50,415 nt of DNA from Alphaproteobacteria bacterium (lineage in GTDB: Bacteria; Pseudomonadota; Alphaproteobacteria; Rhizobiales; Xanthobacteraceae): positions 1-50,415 of the forward strand of contig WQYW01000016.1 of NCBI GenBank assembly GCA_009781045.1, read 5' to 3'. Positions 1 to 8,653 of the stretch are shown here, piece after piece (the first letter of the stretch is position 1; the number at the start of each line of letters is the position of its first letter). Under the pieces are notes generated by a model. It was given only the letters and a program-made list of their open reading frames with translations. It did no database searches and had not been told where the DNA came from. The translations under genes were made by a program, and so were the position numbers.

Positions 1-247
1 GGAATTCTGCTCTGAAGAGGACGTGTGCCGAGCTGCAGCAACATCGCGATCAATGACACAGCCGCATTCGCATCGGTGCATCCTGACAGCGAGCGTCTTC
101 GGTTCGATCGTGCCGCACTCCGGGCAGGTTTGGCTCGTCCCGCGCGGATCGACCAGCTTCACAGCCCCACCAGCGTTTGCAGCTTTGTAGGTGACGAATT
201 GGACGAGTTGATTCCATGCGGCGTTGTGGACGGACTTCGCGAGTGGT
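1..247 (-). pseudogene. IS605-type TnpB C-terminal remnant
   Basis: On the minus strand one frame stays open from position 247 to the window edge. It reads as the C-terminal part of a TnpB (IS200/IS605 OrfB) protein. A segment ending in VTYKAANAGG is followed by LVDPRGTSQTCPECG, then HRCECGCVIDRDVAAAR. These are the TnpB zinc-finger cysteines and the third RuvC-like acidic motif (DRDVAAAR). TnpB is an RNA-guided nuclease carried by IS605 elements. The frame is closed by a stop at 248-250 just upstream of the conserved LAKSVHNAAW segment, and no N-terminal TnpB domain follows. The copy is therefore 5'-truncated or decayed, and its 3' end lies outside the window. Family assignment is fairly sure; whether the neighbouring sequence restores more of it cannot be seen. 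Confidence 0.72.
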
Positions 248-250
248 CAT

Positions 251-1215
251 GGCGGACTCCGGTTCAGCGGATCTCTCACATTTCGTAACTGCCCGGTCGA
301 GCAAAGGCGGTGGGCAACCGGCTCGAAATCCGGAAAAATTGCGCCTCTCAAATCGGGATGGTCATCCATTCGCCACGAATCACCCATCAGGGAAGGCGAC
401 TGGACCTCACCAGCGTGAAAAAGGGGCACAGTCAGTCGCTCCAGAAATGGAACGCGGGTAGAAACCATATTTCGATGGCGGGGGGCATTCTGCAAGAGAT
501 GACCCGGTGGCACTCAGGATCACAGGGAAAGACGGTCTTTCGGGCCAGCGACGGAACAGGAAGCAATGCCTGCGAGCGAGCTGCGTCTGTGACCGGCAGG
601 ATACGCCGGTCACAGGCGCGGACCCGATTCGATGGTGCGTGGGCGATCGTCCGGAGGTCAGCCCAGCGAGCCTGTCCCTGCCGCGATTTGGTGTGGCTGA
701 CGGACGGCGGATGCCTGTTGCGCTGGCGCGATGGCGTTGGCAATCTGCTTTGCGGCCGATTGGGATTTGTGACTCCAGGATCGCCACAGTCCGGGCTGGC
801 CCGGCTATGTATTCAGCATTTCATGGGAATGGGCGAGCGATTCGGCGAGGGCGCCCATGGGATCCGCACGCGTGCTGGTTCAGGCGGGCGGGGAGGGGCT
901 GGCGTTTTCCTGTTGGCTGTCGGGTGTCCGGTCGTGCAAAATGCCGCGCACCGGCGACAGGAGGGTGTTTCGGGGGGGCCAGGTTCTTTGCTGCCCTGTG
1001 CCATCCAGTGTGCCTGGGCGTGCCTCAATAGCATTGACAGGCTCAGACCACCCGCCCAACTGCATCGGCATGGTGAGGTTCGCGGTTCTCCGGGTAATGC
1101 ACATGTGTGGGGCCGGTGTCGGCCGCCGTTTTCCCTCGGGCGAGGGCAGCCGAAAAGCGCCAGTTCCTGTTCTGCGCGAGAGGGAACACAGGGGAGAGCC
1201 CGCAGGAGGGAGCCC
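251..1215. other. Gene-poor region with IS debris
   Basis: I see no convincing gene here. Overlapping open frames exist on both strands but read as arginine-, glycine- and serine-rich low-information sequence. The stretch holds one copy of a degenerate repeat (321-458) shared with 22211-22360. It also holds a 10-bp inverted repeat, CTGTGACCGG at 587-596 and its complement at 606-615, with a 9-nt loop and no T-tract. Confidence 0.5.
321..458. repeat. Degenerate dispersed repeat, copy A
   Basis: This segment aligns with 22211-22360. The first 65 nt align without gaps and share the blocks CGAAATCCGG, CGGGATGGTCA and AATCACC. The last 46 nt also match closely, sharing AAAAAGGGGCAC and CAGAAATGGAACG. 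The middle part has diverged. Two related copies 22 kb apart next to mobile debris suggest remnants of one insertion sequence, but I cannot name the family. Confidence 0.6.
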
Positions 1216-2076
1216 TCAGTGACCCCAGACCAGCGCGATCAGGAACCGGGTTCCGACCAGGAACAGAAAGCAGCCGAAGGCGATTTCGAGGGCGCGTCGC
1301 GACATGGCGTGGGCGAGTTTCACCCCGATCGGTGCCGTGAGGGAACTCGCCGGCATCACCAGAGCCGCACCGACCAGTGAGACATTTCCAAGCGCCAGCG
1401 GCCATTGCAGGGCCGCGACCTCAGGAAAGCGTGCCGCGCTGGGCCATCCGGCATAGATATGACCGATCACGCCGGTGATCGAGATCACCACGCCGAGACC
1501 TGCAGAGGTGGCGACCGCCTGGTGGATCGGGCGGCCGTAGAAGGTCAGGAGAAGATTGGAAAACAGGCCGCCGCCGACCCCCATCAGGGTCGACAGCAAG
1601 CCGACTCCGGCGCCATAGATCCGCATCATTGCCCTGCCGGGCAGATCCTGCCCCAGGACCCAGCCCTGAGGCACAAGGACGAGGCGGGCGCTGGCGCAAT
1701 AGGCCACCGCAACGAAGACGATCTTGAACATCTGTTCCGGTGCCAGGCGTGCCACCACGGCACCTGCGAGGACCCCGACGATGACCGGAAACCACCACAG
1801 GCGCAGCACATTCATGTCCGCAGCACCGCGTCTGGAGTGGGCGGAGAAAGAGCGGATCGAGGTCGGGATGATGATCGCCAGCGAGGTGCCGACACAGAGC
1901 GGCATGCGCGCCTCGACCGGCACGCCGCTGATCCGGAAACATTCGTACAGCACGGGCACCAGGATGGCACCGCCGCCGATGCCGAACAGACCCGCCAGCA
2001 CCCCCGTGATGGCGCCGACAGCGATCAGGAGCAGCGCCAGTTCGATGATGTCGGAGACAGCTAAACCTGCGACCAT
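1216..2076 (-). CDS. Sulfite exporter TauE/SafE family permease
   Basis: This 286-residue protein is an integral membrane permease of the TauE/SafE (DUF81) family, whose members move sulfite, sulfonate-related or other organic anions across the inner membrane. About eight hydrophobic segments are visible. The family's internal duplication shows as two glycine-rich motifs, GIGGGAILVP near residue 31 and GVGGGLFSNLL near residue 167. I chose the ATG at 2076 because it sits directly before the first membrane segment; the frame stays open upstream to 2706, but that part is not membrane-like. The gene is divergent from the sdh operon and stands alone. No substrate-determining neighbour is present, so the transported compound is unknown. 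Confidence 0.88.
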   Translation of the reverse strand: MVAGLAVSDIIELALLLIAVGAITGVLAGLFGIGGGAILVPVLYECFRISGVPVEARMPLCVGTSLAIIIPTSIRSFSAHSRRGAADMNVLRLWWFPVIVGVLAGAVVARLAPEQMFKIVFVAVAYCASARLVLVPQGWVLGQDLPGRAMMRIYGAGVGLLSTLMGVGGGLFSNLLLTFYGRPIHQAVATSAGLGVVISITGVIGHIYAGWPSAARFPEVAALQWPLALGNVSLVGAALVMPASSLTAPIGVKLAHAMSRRALEIAFGCFLFLVGTRFLIALVWGH

Positions 2077-2272
2077 GCTTTCGTCCCGGTTCGGGATGTT
2101 CCCGACACAATATCGCTTTATGCGATCGCAAACGGTGACGTCGAGTGCTGGAAAGCTGAGCCGGCAATGCGGCGCACGCCATCGGCGCGGGCTGCAACGC
2201 GCCCGTCCAGCATGCTCACAAGCTTTGAACGATAGTTCAGTTCTGTTCGGGTGGCAAGCGGTTTCAGGATGT

Positions 2273-2286
2273 TGCAGCATGCTGCA
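2273..2286. promoter_or_regulatory. 14-bp perfect palindrome upstream of sdhC
   Basis: TGCAGCATGCTGCA is its own reverse complement. It lies in the 360-bp space between the divergent permease gene and sdhC, about 150 bp before the sdhC start. A dimeric regulator site is possible, but no binding protein can be named from the sequence. Confidence 0.3.
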
Positions 2287-2312
2287 GGGGAGAGCGGGCT
2301 TCCGGTACCGTA

Positions 2313-2333
2313 GAAGTGAATCAAATTCGCTTC
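2313..2333. promoter_or_regulatory. 9-bp inverted repeat upstream of sdhC
   Basis: GAAGTGAAT and ATTCGCTTC form an inverted repeat with one mismatch and a 3-nt spacer, about 105 bp before the chosen sdhC start. Size and spacing suit a dimeric repressor or activator site for the sdh operon. The regulator is unknown. Confidence 0.3.
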
Positions 2334-2439
2334 GACGCCATTTCGTGATTGCGCATCCGGATTCGACTCCGTAAATAGAGCCACCTTTCGCGATCCCCGC
2401 GAGCCCATGTCGGGCCGCCGCAAAAATTTCAAAGTCGCC

Positions 2440-2838
2440 ATGACCGCACGGATCGAACGACCTCTTTCCCCCCACCTGCAAGCCTACCGCTGGACCCTGT
2501 TGATGGCGCTGTCCATCCTTCACCGGGCGACCGGCGTGGCACTCTATTTCGGCACCCTGCTTCTGGCGTGGTGGCTGATCGCGGCGTCCTCGGGACCCGC
2601 TGCCTACGCCTATGTCGAGGCCTTCACCGGCAGCTTCCTCGGCAGGCTGATTGTGTTCGGTTACACCTGGGCACTGATGCACCATCTTTTGAGTGGCATC
2701 CGCCATTTTCTATGGGATCTGGGCTATTGCTTCGACGCCAATGAGCGCGAAGCGATCAGCTGGGGCGCAGTGATCGGCGGCGTTGGGCTGACGGTGCTGA
2801 TCTGGATCATCGCTTACGCGATCGGAGGCGGACGATGA
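2440..2838 (+). CDS. sdhC: Succinate dehydrogenase cytochrome b556 subunit
   Basis: SdhC is one of the two membrane anchors of respiratory complex II. It helps bind haem b and ubiquinone in the inner membrane. The 132-residue protein starts with the family hallmark RPLSPHLQAYRW and carries SILHRATGVAL, which contains the conserved Ser and Arg of the quinone site. Three transmembrane segments follow, including ALMHHLLSGIRH with the probable haem-ligand histidine. I prefer the ATG at 2440, which places the start a few residues before RPLSPHLQ as in relatives; an in-frame ATG at 2407 would add 11 residues. Neither start has a strong ribosome-binding site. The gene overlaps sdhD by four bases (ATGA), which implies translational coupling. 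Confidence 0.95.
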   Translation: MTARIERPLSPHLQAYRWTLLMALSILHRATGVALYFGTLLLAWWLIAASSGPAAYAYVEAFTGSFLGRLIVFGYTWALMHHLLSGIRHFLWDLGYCFDANEREAISWGAVIGGVGLTVLIWIIAYAIGGGR

Positions 2839-3239
2839 GCGGAACCGAAAGTCCAAAGCGCGATATGCGCACGCCTCTGGGGCGGGTCCGCGGGCTTGGC
2901 GCGGCGCGTTCCGGAACGTCCGATTTCTGGCGTCAGCGCGTGACCGGCATTGCCATGACCCTGCTGATGATCCCGCTCCTGGTGATCATCCTGATGCTGC
3001 TGGGCCGCAATCACGCCAGCGCGGTGCTGTTTCTCAGTTCGTGGTGGATCGCGGTCATCATGCTGCTGTTCATCGTTTCCTGTGCCTGGCACATGAAGAT
3101 CGGCCTTCAGGTCGTGATCGAGGATTACGTCCAGGATGAGAAGCTCAAGCTGCTCGCCATGATCGGCAATAATTTCTTCGCAGCCGCGGTGGCCATCGCC
3201 TCGGTTTACGCGATCATCAAACTTTCATCCGGAGTCTAG
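2835..3239 (+). CDS. sdhD: Succinate dehydrogenase hydrophobic anchor subunit
   Basis: SdhD is the second membrane anchor of complex II. The 134-residue protein has an N-terminal cytosolic stretch ending in SGTSDFWRQRVTGIAM, then three transmembrane helices. Between helices two and three is HMKIGLQVVIEDYVQDEK, the alphaproteobacterial SdhD signature with the haem-side histidine. Its start overlaps the sdhC stop (ATGA), and sdhA begins 3 bp after its own stop, so sdhCDA are almost certainly co-transcribed. Confidence 0.95.
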   Translation: MSGTESPKRDMRTPLGRVRGLGAARSGTSDFWRQRVTGIAMTLLMIPLLVIILMLLGRNHASAVLFLSSWWIAVIMLLFIVSCAWHMKIGLQVVIEDYVQDEKLKLLAMIGNNFFAAAVAIASVYAIIKLSSGV

Positions 3240-3242
3240 TCC

Positions 3243-5072
3243 ATGGCCAGTGGTGCGAATGGCAACGGCGCTCCCGCCATCAACGGAAAATCCTATCCGA
3301 TTGAAGATCACACCTACGATGTCGTTGTGGTCGGGGCGGGGGGTGCCGGTCTGCGTGCGGTGGTCGGCTGCAGCGAAGCGGGGCTGCGGACTGCCTGCAT
3401 CACCAAAGTGTTCCCGACCCGCTCGCACACGGTGGCAGCGCAGGGGGGGATTTCCGCCTCGCTCGGCAATATGCACCGGGATGACTGGCGCTGGCACATG
3501 TATGACACCGTCAAGGGGTCGGACTGGCTCGGCGATCAGGATGCCATCGAATATATGGTGCGCAACGCCCCGGCGGCGGTTTACGAACTGGAGCATTGGG
3601 GTGTGCCGTTCTCGCGTACCGAGGATGGTCGCATCTATCAGCGTCCATTCGGTGGCATGACCACCGAGTTCGGCAAGTCGCAGGCCCAGCGCACCTGTGC
3701 TGCGGCGGACCGTACCGGCCATGCCATGCTGCATACAATGTATGGCCAGTCGCTGCGTCATGCTGCTGAGTTCTTCATCGAATATTTCGCCATTGACCTG
3801 ATCATGGATGACCAGGGGGCGTGCCGCGGCGTCATCGCGCTCAATCTCGATGACGGCACCGTGCACCGCTTCCGGGCCCAGACCACGATGCTGGCAACCG
3901 GCGGCTATGGTCGCGCCTTTGCGTCCTGCACATCGGCCCATACCTGTACCGGCGACGGCGGCGGTATGGCGCTGCGCGCCGGTCTGGCGCTGCAGGACAT
4001 GGAATTCGTCCAGTTCCATCCCACCGGGATCTATGGCTCCGGCTGTCTGGTCACCGAGGGGGCGCGCGGCGAGGGCGGCTATCTCGTCAATTCCGAGGGT
4101 GAGCGCTTCATGGAACGCTATGCGCCCTCCGCCAAGGATCTGGCTTCGCGCGACGTGGTGTCGCGGGCCATGACCATCGAGATTCGCGAGGGCCGCGGAG
4201 TCGGCAAGAAGAAGGATCACATCTTCCTGCATCTGGATCATCTCGATCCCAAGGTGCTGCAGGAGCGGCTGCCGGGTATTTCGGATTCGGCGCGCATCTT
4301 CGCCAATGTCGATGTGACGCGCCAGCCCATCCCGATCGTGCCCACCGTCCACTATAATATGGGTGGGATCCCCACCAACTATCATGGTGAGGTGGTGACC
4401 AGGGCCAAGGGCGACGACAATGCCGTGGTGCCCGGCCTGATGGCGCTGGGTGAGGCCGCCTGTGTCTCGGTCCATGGTGCCAACCGCCTCGGATCGAACT
4501 CTCTGATTGATCTTGTGGTGTTCGGTCGCGCGGCTGCGCTGCGCTGCGCTGAAACGCTGGAGGCTCATGCCAAGCAGCCGGAACTGCCGGCCGATTCCGC
4601 CGACAAGGCGCTGTCGCGGCTCGATCGCTACCGCAATGCCGGTGGTGGCACCCCGACCGCGAAGCTGCGCGACAGCATGCAGCACGTGATGCAGAATAAC
4701 TGCGCGGTGTTCCGCACCGGCGAGGTGCTGGCCGAGGGCAGGAACCTGATCCACAAGGTTCATAGCGGGATCAGCGATATCGGCGTCAGCGATCGCTCCC
4801 TGGTGTGGAACTCCGATCTGGTCGAGACCCTGGAGTTCGACAATCTGATCGTTCAGGCGGTGGTGACGATGAACTCTGCGGCCAACCGCACCGAAAGCCG
4901 GGGCGCGCATGCCCGCGAGGACTTCGCCGATCGCGACGACAGGAACTGGATGAAACACACACTGGCCTGGATTGATGAGGGCGGCAAAGTCACCATCGAT
5001 TACCGCCCGGTGCATAACTACACCATGACCAATGATGTCGAGTACATACCGCCCAAGGCGCGGGTGTACTGA
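3243..5072 (+). CDS. sdhA: Succinate dehydrogenase flavoprotein subunit
   Basis: SdhA oxidises succinate to fumarate in the TCA cycle and passes electrons through covalently bound FAD to SdhB. The 609-residue length is normal. The dinucleotide-binding motif VVGAGGAGL lies at about residues 29-37. The flavinylation-site motif [11 protein letters not shown] follows, with His62 as the probable covalent FAD attachment. The active-site region includes [14 protein letters not shown] and [10 protein letters not shown]. The C-terminus ends in YIPPKARVY, as in mitochondrial and alphaproteobacterial SdhA. It lies directly behind sdhD and 25 bp before sdhB. A long antisense open frame covers the gene but is a codon-bias shadow. 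Confidence 0.98.
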   Translation: MASGANGNGAPAINGKSYPIEDHTYDVVVVGAGGAGLRAVVGCSEAGLRTACITKVFPTRSHTVAAQGGISASLGNMHRDDWRWHMYDTVKGSDWLGDQDAIEYMVRNAPAAVYELEHWGVPFSRTEDGRIYQRPFGGMTTEFGKSQAQRTCAAADRTGHAMLHTMYGQSLRHAAEFFIEYFAIDLIMDDQGACRGVIALNLDDGTVHRFRAQTTMLATGGYGRAFASCTSAHTCTGDGGGMALRAGLALQDMEFVQFHPTGIYGSGCLVTEGARGEGGYLVNSEGERFMERYAPSAKDLASRDVVSRAMTIEIREGRGVGKKKDHIFLHLDHLDPKVLQERLPGISDSARIFANVDVTRQPIPIVPTVHYNMGGIPTNYHGEVVTRAKGDDNAVVPGLMALGEAACVSVHGANRLGSNSLIDLVVFGRAAALRCAETLEAHAKQPELPADSADKALSRLDRYRNAGGGTPTAKLRDSMQHVMQNNCAVFRTGEVLAEGRNLIHKVHSGISDIGVSDRSLVWNSDLVETLEFDNLIVQAVVTMNSAANRTESRGAHAREDFADRDDRNWMKHTLAWIDEGGKVTIDYRPVHNYTMTNDVEYIPPKARVY

Positions 5073-5097
5073 GCGATAAAGCGAAGGTCCTTCAGAC

Positions 5098-5880
5098 ATG
5101 GTTGAATTCGCACTTCCGAAAAACTCCCGGATCACCGAAGGCAAGACCTGGCCCAAACCTGCGGGGGCCACGGAACTCCGCGAATTCCGCGTCTATCGCT
5201 GGAATCCGGATGACGGCAACAACCCGAAGGTCGACACCTATTATGTCGATACCCATGACTGTGGTCCAATGGTGCTGGACGGGCTGCTGTGGATCAAGAA
5301 CCATATCGACCCGACACTGACTTTCCGCCGTTCCTGCCGCGAGGGGGTGTGCGGCTCCTGCGCCATGAATATTGATGGCCAGAATACGCTGGCCTGCACC
5401 AAGTCGATGCACGACATCAAGGATGGCGCGGTCAAGGTCAATCCGCTGCCGCACCAGGCGGTGGTGAAAGACCTCGTGCCCGATATGAATAATTTCTACG
5501 CCCAATATGCCTCGGTCCAGCCCTGGCTCAAGACCGTGACGCCGGAACCGCAGAAGGAATGGCGGCAGAGCCGTGAGGACCGCGAGAAGCTCGACGGGCT
5601 CTATGAGTGCATCCTGTGCGGCTGCTGTTCGACCTCCTGCCCGAGTTACTGGTGGAACAGCCAGCGTTATCTCGGACCGGCCGCGCTGTTGCAGGCCAAC
5701 CGCTGGGTCAGCGATTCCCGGGATGAAGCCACCGGGGAGCGACTGGACAATCTCGAGGATCCGTTCCGGCTCTATCGCTGCCATACCATCATGAACTGCG
5801 CCAAGGCCTGCCCCAAGGGGCTGAACCCGGCGGAGGCCATTGCCGAACTCAAATTCAAGCTGGTCGAACGTCAGATCTGA
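5098..5880 (+). CDS. sdhB: Succinate dehydrogenase iron-sulfur subunit
   Basis: SdhB carries electrons from SdhA to ubiquinone through three iron-sulfur clusters. In the 260-residue protein the [2Fe-2S] ligands lie in CREGVCGSC and a later cysteine (LACTKSM). The [4Fe-4S] and [3Fe-4S] ligands lie in [12 protein letters not shown] and in [17 protein letters not shown]. Length and motif order are those of a normal SdhB. It is the last gene of the sdhCDAB operon and is followed within 50 bp by a strong intrinsic terminator. The housekeeping genes mdh, sucC or sucA are not adjacent. Confidence 0.98.
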   Translation: MVEFALPKNSRITEGKTWPKPAGATELREFRVYRWNPDDGNNPKVDTYYVDTHDCGPMVLDGLLWIKNHIDPTLTFRRSCREGVCGSCAMNIDGQNTLACTKSMHDIKDGAVKVNPLPHQAVVKDLVPDMNNFYAQYASVQPWLKTVTPEPQKEWRQSREDREKLDGLYECILCGCCSTSCPSYWWNSQRYLGPAALLQANRWVSDSRDEATGERLDNLEDPFRLYRCHTIMNCAKACPKGLNPAEAIAELKFKLVERQI

Positions 5881-5925
5881 GGCTGGAGGCGGTCGGGCGG
5901 CCTGGCGGATCAGCAGGGTTTTTTA

Positions 5926-5966
5926 ACACCCCGTGCGGGAGAGCAACGCACGGGGTGTCATTTTTT
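5926..5966 (+). terminator. Rho-independent terminator of sdhCDAB
   Basis: A perfect 12-bp stem (ACACCCCGTGCG at 5926-5937 and its complement at 5947-5958) has a 9-nt loop and is followed by CA and six T residues. It sits 46 bp after the sdhB stop codon. Confidence 0.9.
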
Positions 5967-6443
5967 GTCGGCTCCTGTCTTTTCGCAGCCGGGCGATTGC
6001 GGCCCTCGCACATCGACAGCGCAGGACTGTTTTGTGGCGCGAGAGCAGGCTGGCCTTGCGCGCAGGGTTCGGCAGGTCGCAGGCGGTCTTTGAGTTCGCC
6101 GCTCTGTGCCTGAGCTGCGAAACGGCTGGAGCGGCACCGGGCCACAGCCATTAACAAAGGCTGACGACAGGATGCGGCGGCGGCTGCGGAACACAGGAAA
6201 GTTCCCTGGCCCGTGAAGGCGAGCCGCGCAGGAAGCGTCCAGTCCTCAGTCCTGCAACGCAATCGCCGCCGTCGGAAAAGATCCAGGATCCGGATGTTGT
6301 GGCCTTGCGGGTCTGGGGCTGATTTCCGGCAATTGTTTTTGCGCCGGTTTTTCCTGCCGCGCTTTGCAGGAAGGATGGGTGCCGCTGCCGAAAATTGCGC
6401 CTGGGATTGCAGGAGAAGAGGCATATTTTCTGCTGAAGGAATG
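5967..6443. other. Intergenic region, no gene seen
   Basis: About 480 bp separate the sdh terminator from the terminator of the convergent outer-membrane protein gene. Short open frames on both strands are compositionally random and lack ribosome-binding sites. Confidence 0.5.
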
Positions 6444-6480
6444 AAAAAAAGCCCGGCCTTTTGAAGGCCGGGCTTTTTTT
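6444..6480 (-). terminator. Bidirectional terminator of the OMP gene
   Basis: A perfect 10-bp GC-rich stem (6451-6460 with 6464-6473, loop TTG) is flanked by seven A on one side and seven T on the other, so it can work in both directions. It lies 25 bp beyond the stop codon of the minus-strand outer-membrane protein gene. Confidence 0.9.
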
Positions 6481-6504
6481 CGAAGTCATCCGGAATTTGG
6501 GAAA

Positions 6505-7425
6505 TCAGAACCTTGAGGTCGGCTGATAGAAGCTGTAGCCGAAGCCCGCTTTGACGGTCCAGATCCCGGAGCGGCTGTCCGGCTCCAACGAGCCGTCGGG
6601 TTGCACATTGGAGATGGCGTAGTTGAAGTGGGTGTAATCGAACCCGGCATTGAGGTGCCACTGCTGCGTCAGAGCGTAATCCGCCGCCAGACCCGCTTTC
6701 CACATCAGCTTTGAGCCAAGATCATAGGTATAGGGGGTGATGGGGAAGCCACCGTTCAGCGACGAGGTCATCTGCGGGCTGAAGGTCGAGCCGACCATGC
6801 CGGTGCCGGTGAACACCAACTGATTGGTCGCAGCCCACTGGATCATCAGGCCGCCGCCGGCATAGCTGTGCTCGTATTGCTCGTGGTACCCACCGCCTCC
6901 GGTGATATTGCGATCCCACACATGATAGCCGGCAGCAAAGAACGGGGTGAACATCCAGTTCGGGGCAACGTCAAATCCCTTGCCCAGGCGGAAGTCAAAG
7001 TCCTTGGTCTCGGCGCCATTGGTCTGGACGAGATCGCCGTAGGTACCGCCCTGATAGGCCCCGACATATTGTGTGTTCGACCTGGCCCAGGAGAACTGCC
7101 CCATGATGTAGACATTGGTCAGGGCGCCAAGACTGCCCATCGCCGAACCGGTGATCTGGAGACCGGGCTGCCACCCCTTCTCGCTGTCGAGCCGGACACT
7201 GTTGCGATCGGTTTCGAGATAGTCGATGTTCTGGCCGATGGCGTCGAGGCTGATCTGATTGTTCACATAAAGGATGGGATTGGCCGACATCGGCATCATC
7301 GGTGCCGCCTTCATCGGCATCCGCGGGGCCAGCGACAGATCCGCAGCGCTCGCGGCGGCAACAGATGCCAGGAAAAGGACGCCGGTTGCCGTCAGAGTTT
7401 TAAGGGCAGGATTTTTCATGGACAT
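6505..7425 (-). CDS. Opacity-type outer-membrane beta-barrel protein
   Basis: This 306-residue secreted protein begins with a signal peptide (basic MSMKNPALK, hydrophobic core, cleavage near ASAADL). A short Met/Pro-rich linker follows (residues about 40-58). The rest is made of alternating amphipathic strands typical of small Hyphomicrobiales outer-membrane barrels: GLQITGS, YIMGQFSWARS, WMFTPFFAAGYHVW, QWHLNAGFDYTHF, and a last strand ending in an aromatic residue. I chose the ATG at 7425 because GGAG lies a few bases upstream; a second ATG at 7419 is possible. It probably sits in the outer membrane as a structural or porin-like protein. It is monocistronic with its own terminator, and its exact family is not certain. 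Confidence 0.8.
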   Translation of the reverse strand: MSMKNPALKTLTATGVLFLASVAAASAADLSLAPRMPMKAAPMMPMSANPILYVNNQISLDAIGQNIDYLETDRNSVRLDSEKGWQPGLQITGSAMGSLGALTNVYIMGQFSWARSNTQYVGAYQGGTYGDLVQTNGAETKDFDFRLGKGFDVAPNWMFTPFFAAGYHVWDRNITGGGGYHEQYEHSYAGGGLMIQWAATNQLVFTGTGMVGSTFSPQMTSSLNGGFPITPYTYDLGSKLMWKAGLAADYALTQQWHLNAGFDYTHFNYAISNVQPDGSLEPDSRSGIWTVKAGFGYSFYQPTSRF

Positions 7426-7952
7426 ATAACTCCACTCTCCAGTCAAATGTTGCTCCCAAAATGGATTTAAATTGCGGGGTGCAACGCCAAATCAGTCTGA
7501 TTGAGGCGACAGGACCATCGGTCTGCGCCGTTATTCCAGATCTCGGATGCCCCAGATTTATATGGAATTTCAAAGAATACTGTGCTCAGCGGGCAACATC
7601 GGCGGAGAGCACCGCAACGACGCCAAATCGCCTGTCTTTCCATTGGGTTGAAAGGTTGCGAGGGCGATCACATTAAGGTGATCGGCGGTTGCTGTGCGGC
7701 GTATGGTATAATGTGCGGGCTTGCGGAAGAAAAAAGCCGTTTTATCTGGCCCCCCGCCGCGCGGCCGCTAAAGGGATCGGCGGGTTTTTCCTTCGAGGTC
7801 GGGAGCGGGGCGGATCGCAAAGCCCTGAAACAGTCCACTGCGATGGCGCAAAAAGCAACGGAGTTTCAAAGGTCTCGCCGAGACAAGCGGGCGGCAGCTG
7901 CGACACGCGGGCGATTTGGCCGGCCAGGGATGGATGTCATCGATTCGGCAGC
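7426..7952. other. Intergenic region with terminator-like hairpin
   Basis: There is no convincing protein gene here. The region holds GATCAC and GTGATC arms near 7665-7682, a perfect TATAAT at 7707-7712 without a good -35, a possible promoter (TTGAAA at 7648-7653, 17 nt, CATTAA at 7671-7676), and a terminator-like hairpin at 7753-7789. Together they could mark a small RNA, treated under findings. Confidence 0.3.
7753..7789 (+). terminator. Orphan terminator-like hairpin
   Basis: CCCGCCG at 7753-7759 pairs with CGGCGGG at 7778-7784 and is followed by five T residues. The 18-nt loop contains further GC-rich pairing potential. No protein gene ends upstream on this strand, so it would terminate either an unannotated transcript or nothing. 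Confidence 0.35.
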
Positions 7953-7980
7953 TTGCATCCGCTTTGCCACAGTGTATACT
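7953..7980 (+). promoter_or_regulatory. Promoter of the membrane protein-regulator-uppS unit
   Basis: A sigma-70-like pair is visible: TTGCAT at 7953-7958, a 16-nt spacer, and TATACT at 7975-7980. It lies about 50 bp before the GTG start of the membrane protein gene. The -10 box is overlapped by the palindrome at 7976-7996. Confidence 0.55.
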
Positions 7981-7996
7981 TTGCGTTGCAAAGTAT
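7976..7996. promoter_or_regulatory. Operator palindrome O1 over the -10 box
   Basis: Perfect arms ATACTTTGC and GCAAAGTAT are separated by 3 nt. The site overlaps the -10 element of the promoter. The inner arms (ACTTTGC and GCAAAGT, 3-nt spacer) recur exactly at 9037-9053 at the start of uppS. The winged-helix protein encoded between the two sites is the obvious candidate to bind both. Confidence 0.7.
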
Positions 7997-8032
7997 GGCG
8001 CTCTGCCGTCTGTGCCTGAAGGATTTTGAGCC

Positions 8033-8653
8033 GTGCCACTGCGTGATCTGGACAAGGCGTTGGCCGATATCGTTGCGATCCGCAGTCAGATCGCGGCGGG
8101 GACAGCATTTCGTGGTTATGGCTCCGCCACCATGGCCGCCACTGCGGTGGTGGCGTTGCTGACTGCGGTCGTACAGCATTTCTGGCTCGAAGAGCCCGGC
8201 AGCCGCCCGGTCAGCTTTTTCCTGGGCTGGGCCGCGGCGGCGGTGCTCTCCAGTGCCATCATCCTGATCGAGATGCGGGCGCGCACCAGGCGTCATCATG
8301 GAGGCCTTGCCGATGCCATGATCCATCAGGCGGTCGAACAGTTCCTGCCGGCGGCGGTCGCCGGCCTGCTCATCGGAATCGTGATCTGGCAGTTCGCGCC
8401 GGATTGCATCTGGATGGTGCCGGGCCTGGGCCAGATCCTGGTCTCGCTGGGCATCTTCGCCTCCGCCCGCTCAATGCCGCGCAGCGTCATGCTGGCGGCG
8501 GTGTGGTATTTTCTCGCCGGCTTCCTCGTCCTGGTGGTTTCGAGCCAGAGCCACGTGCTGTCACCCTGGACCATGGGGCTGCCCTTCGTGATCGGCCAGC
8601 TCCTGATGGCCAGCATCCTCCATGTCGCATCCGAGGACGAGATGGATGGCTGA
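8033..8653 (+). CDS. Polytopic membrane protein of unknown function
   Basis: This 206-residue protein starts with a short cytosolic region (LRDLDKALADIVAIRSQIA) and has about five or six hydrophobic helices from residue 30 on (TMAATAVVALLTAVVQ, FFLGWAAAAVLSSAIILI, AAVAGLLIGIVIW, VMLAAVWYFLAGFLVLVV, FVIGQLLMASILHVA). A GTG start at 8033 is supported by AAGGA nine bases upstream. Its end overlaps the next gene by 8 bp, which implies coupling to the winged-helix regulator. I recognise no catalytic motif. Its position beside a regulator and a cis-prenyltransferase hints at an envelope or isoprenoid role, but that is inference. Confidence 0.8.
   Translation: MPLRDLDKALADIVAIRSQIAAGTAFRGYGSATMAATAVVALLTAVVQHFWLEEPGSRPVSFFLGWAAAAVLSSAIILIEMRARTRRHHGGLADAMIHQAVEQFLPAAVAGLLIGIVIWQFAPDCIWMVPGLGQILVSLGIFASARSMPRSVMLAAVWYFLAGFLVLVVSSQSHVLSPWTMGLPFVIGQLLMASILHVASEDEMDG

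Noticed and set aside
310..1380. A 356-codon plus-strand open frame at the left end.
   Set aside because: The sequence is Arg/Gly/Ser-rich, overlaps the dispersed repeat and the end of the permease gene, and has no recognisable segment.
3225..5171. A 648-codon minus-strand open frame over sdhA.
   Set aside because: It is the antisense shadow of a highly conserved, codon-biased gene; the composition is not protein-like and there is no ribosome-binding site.
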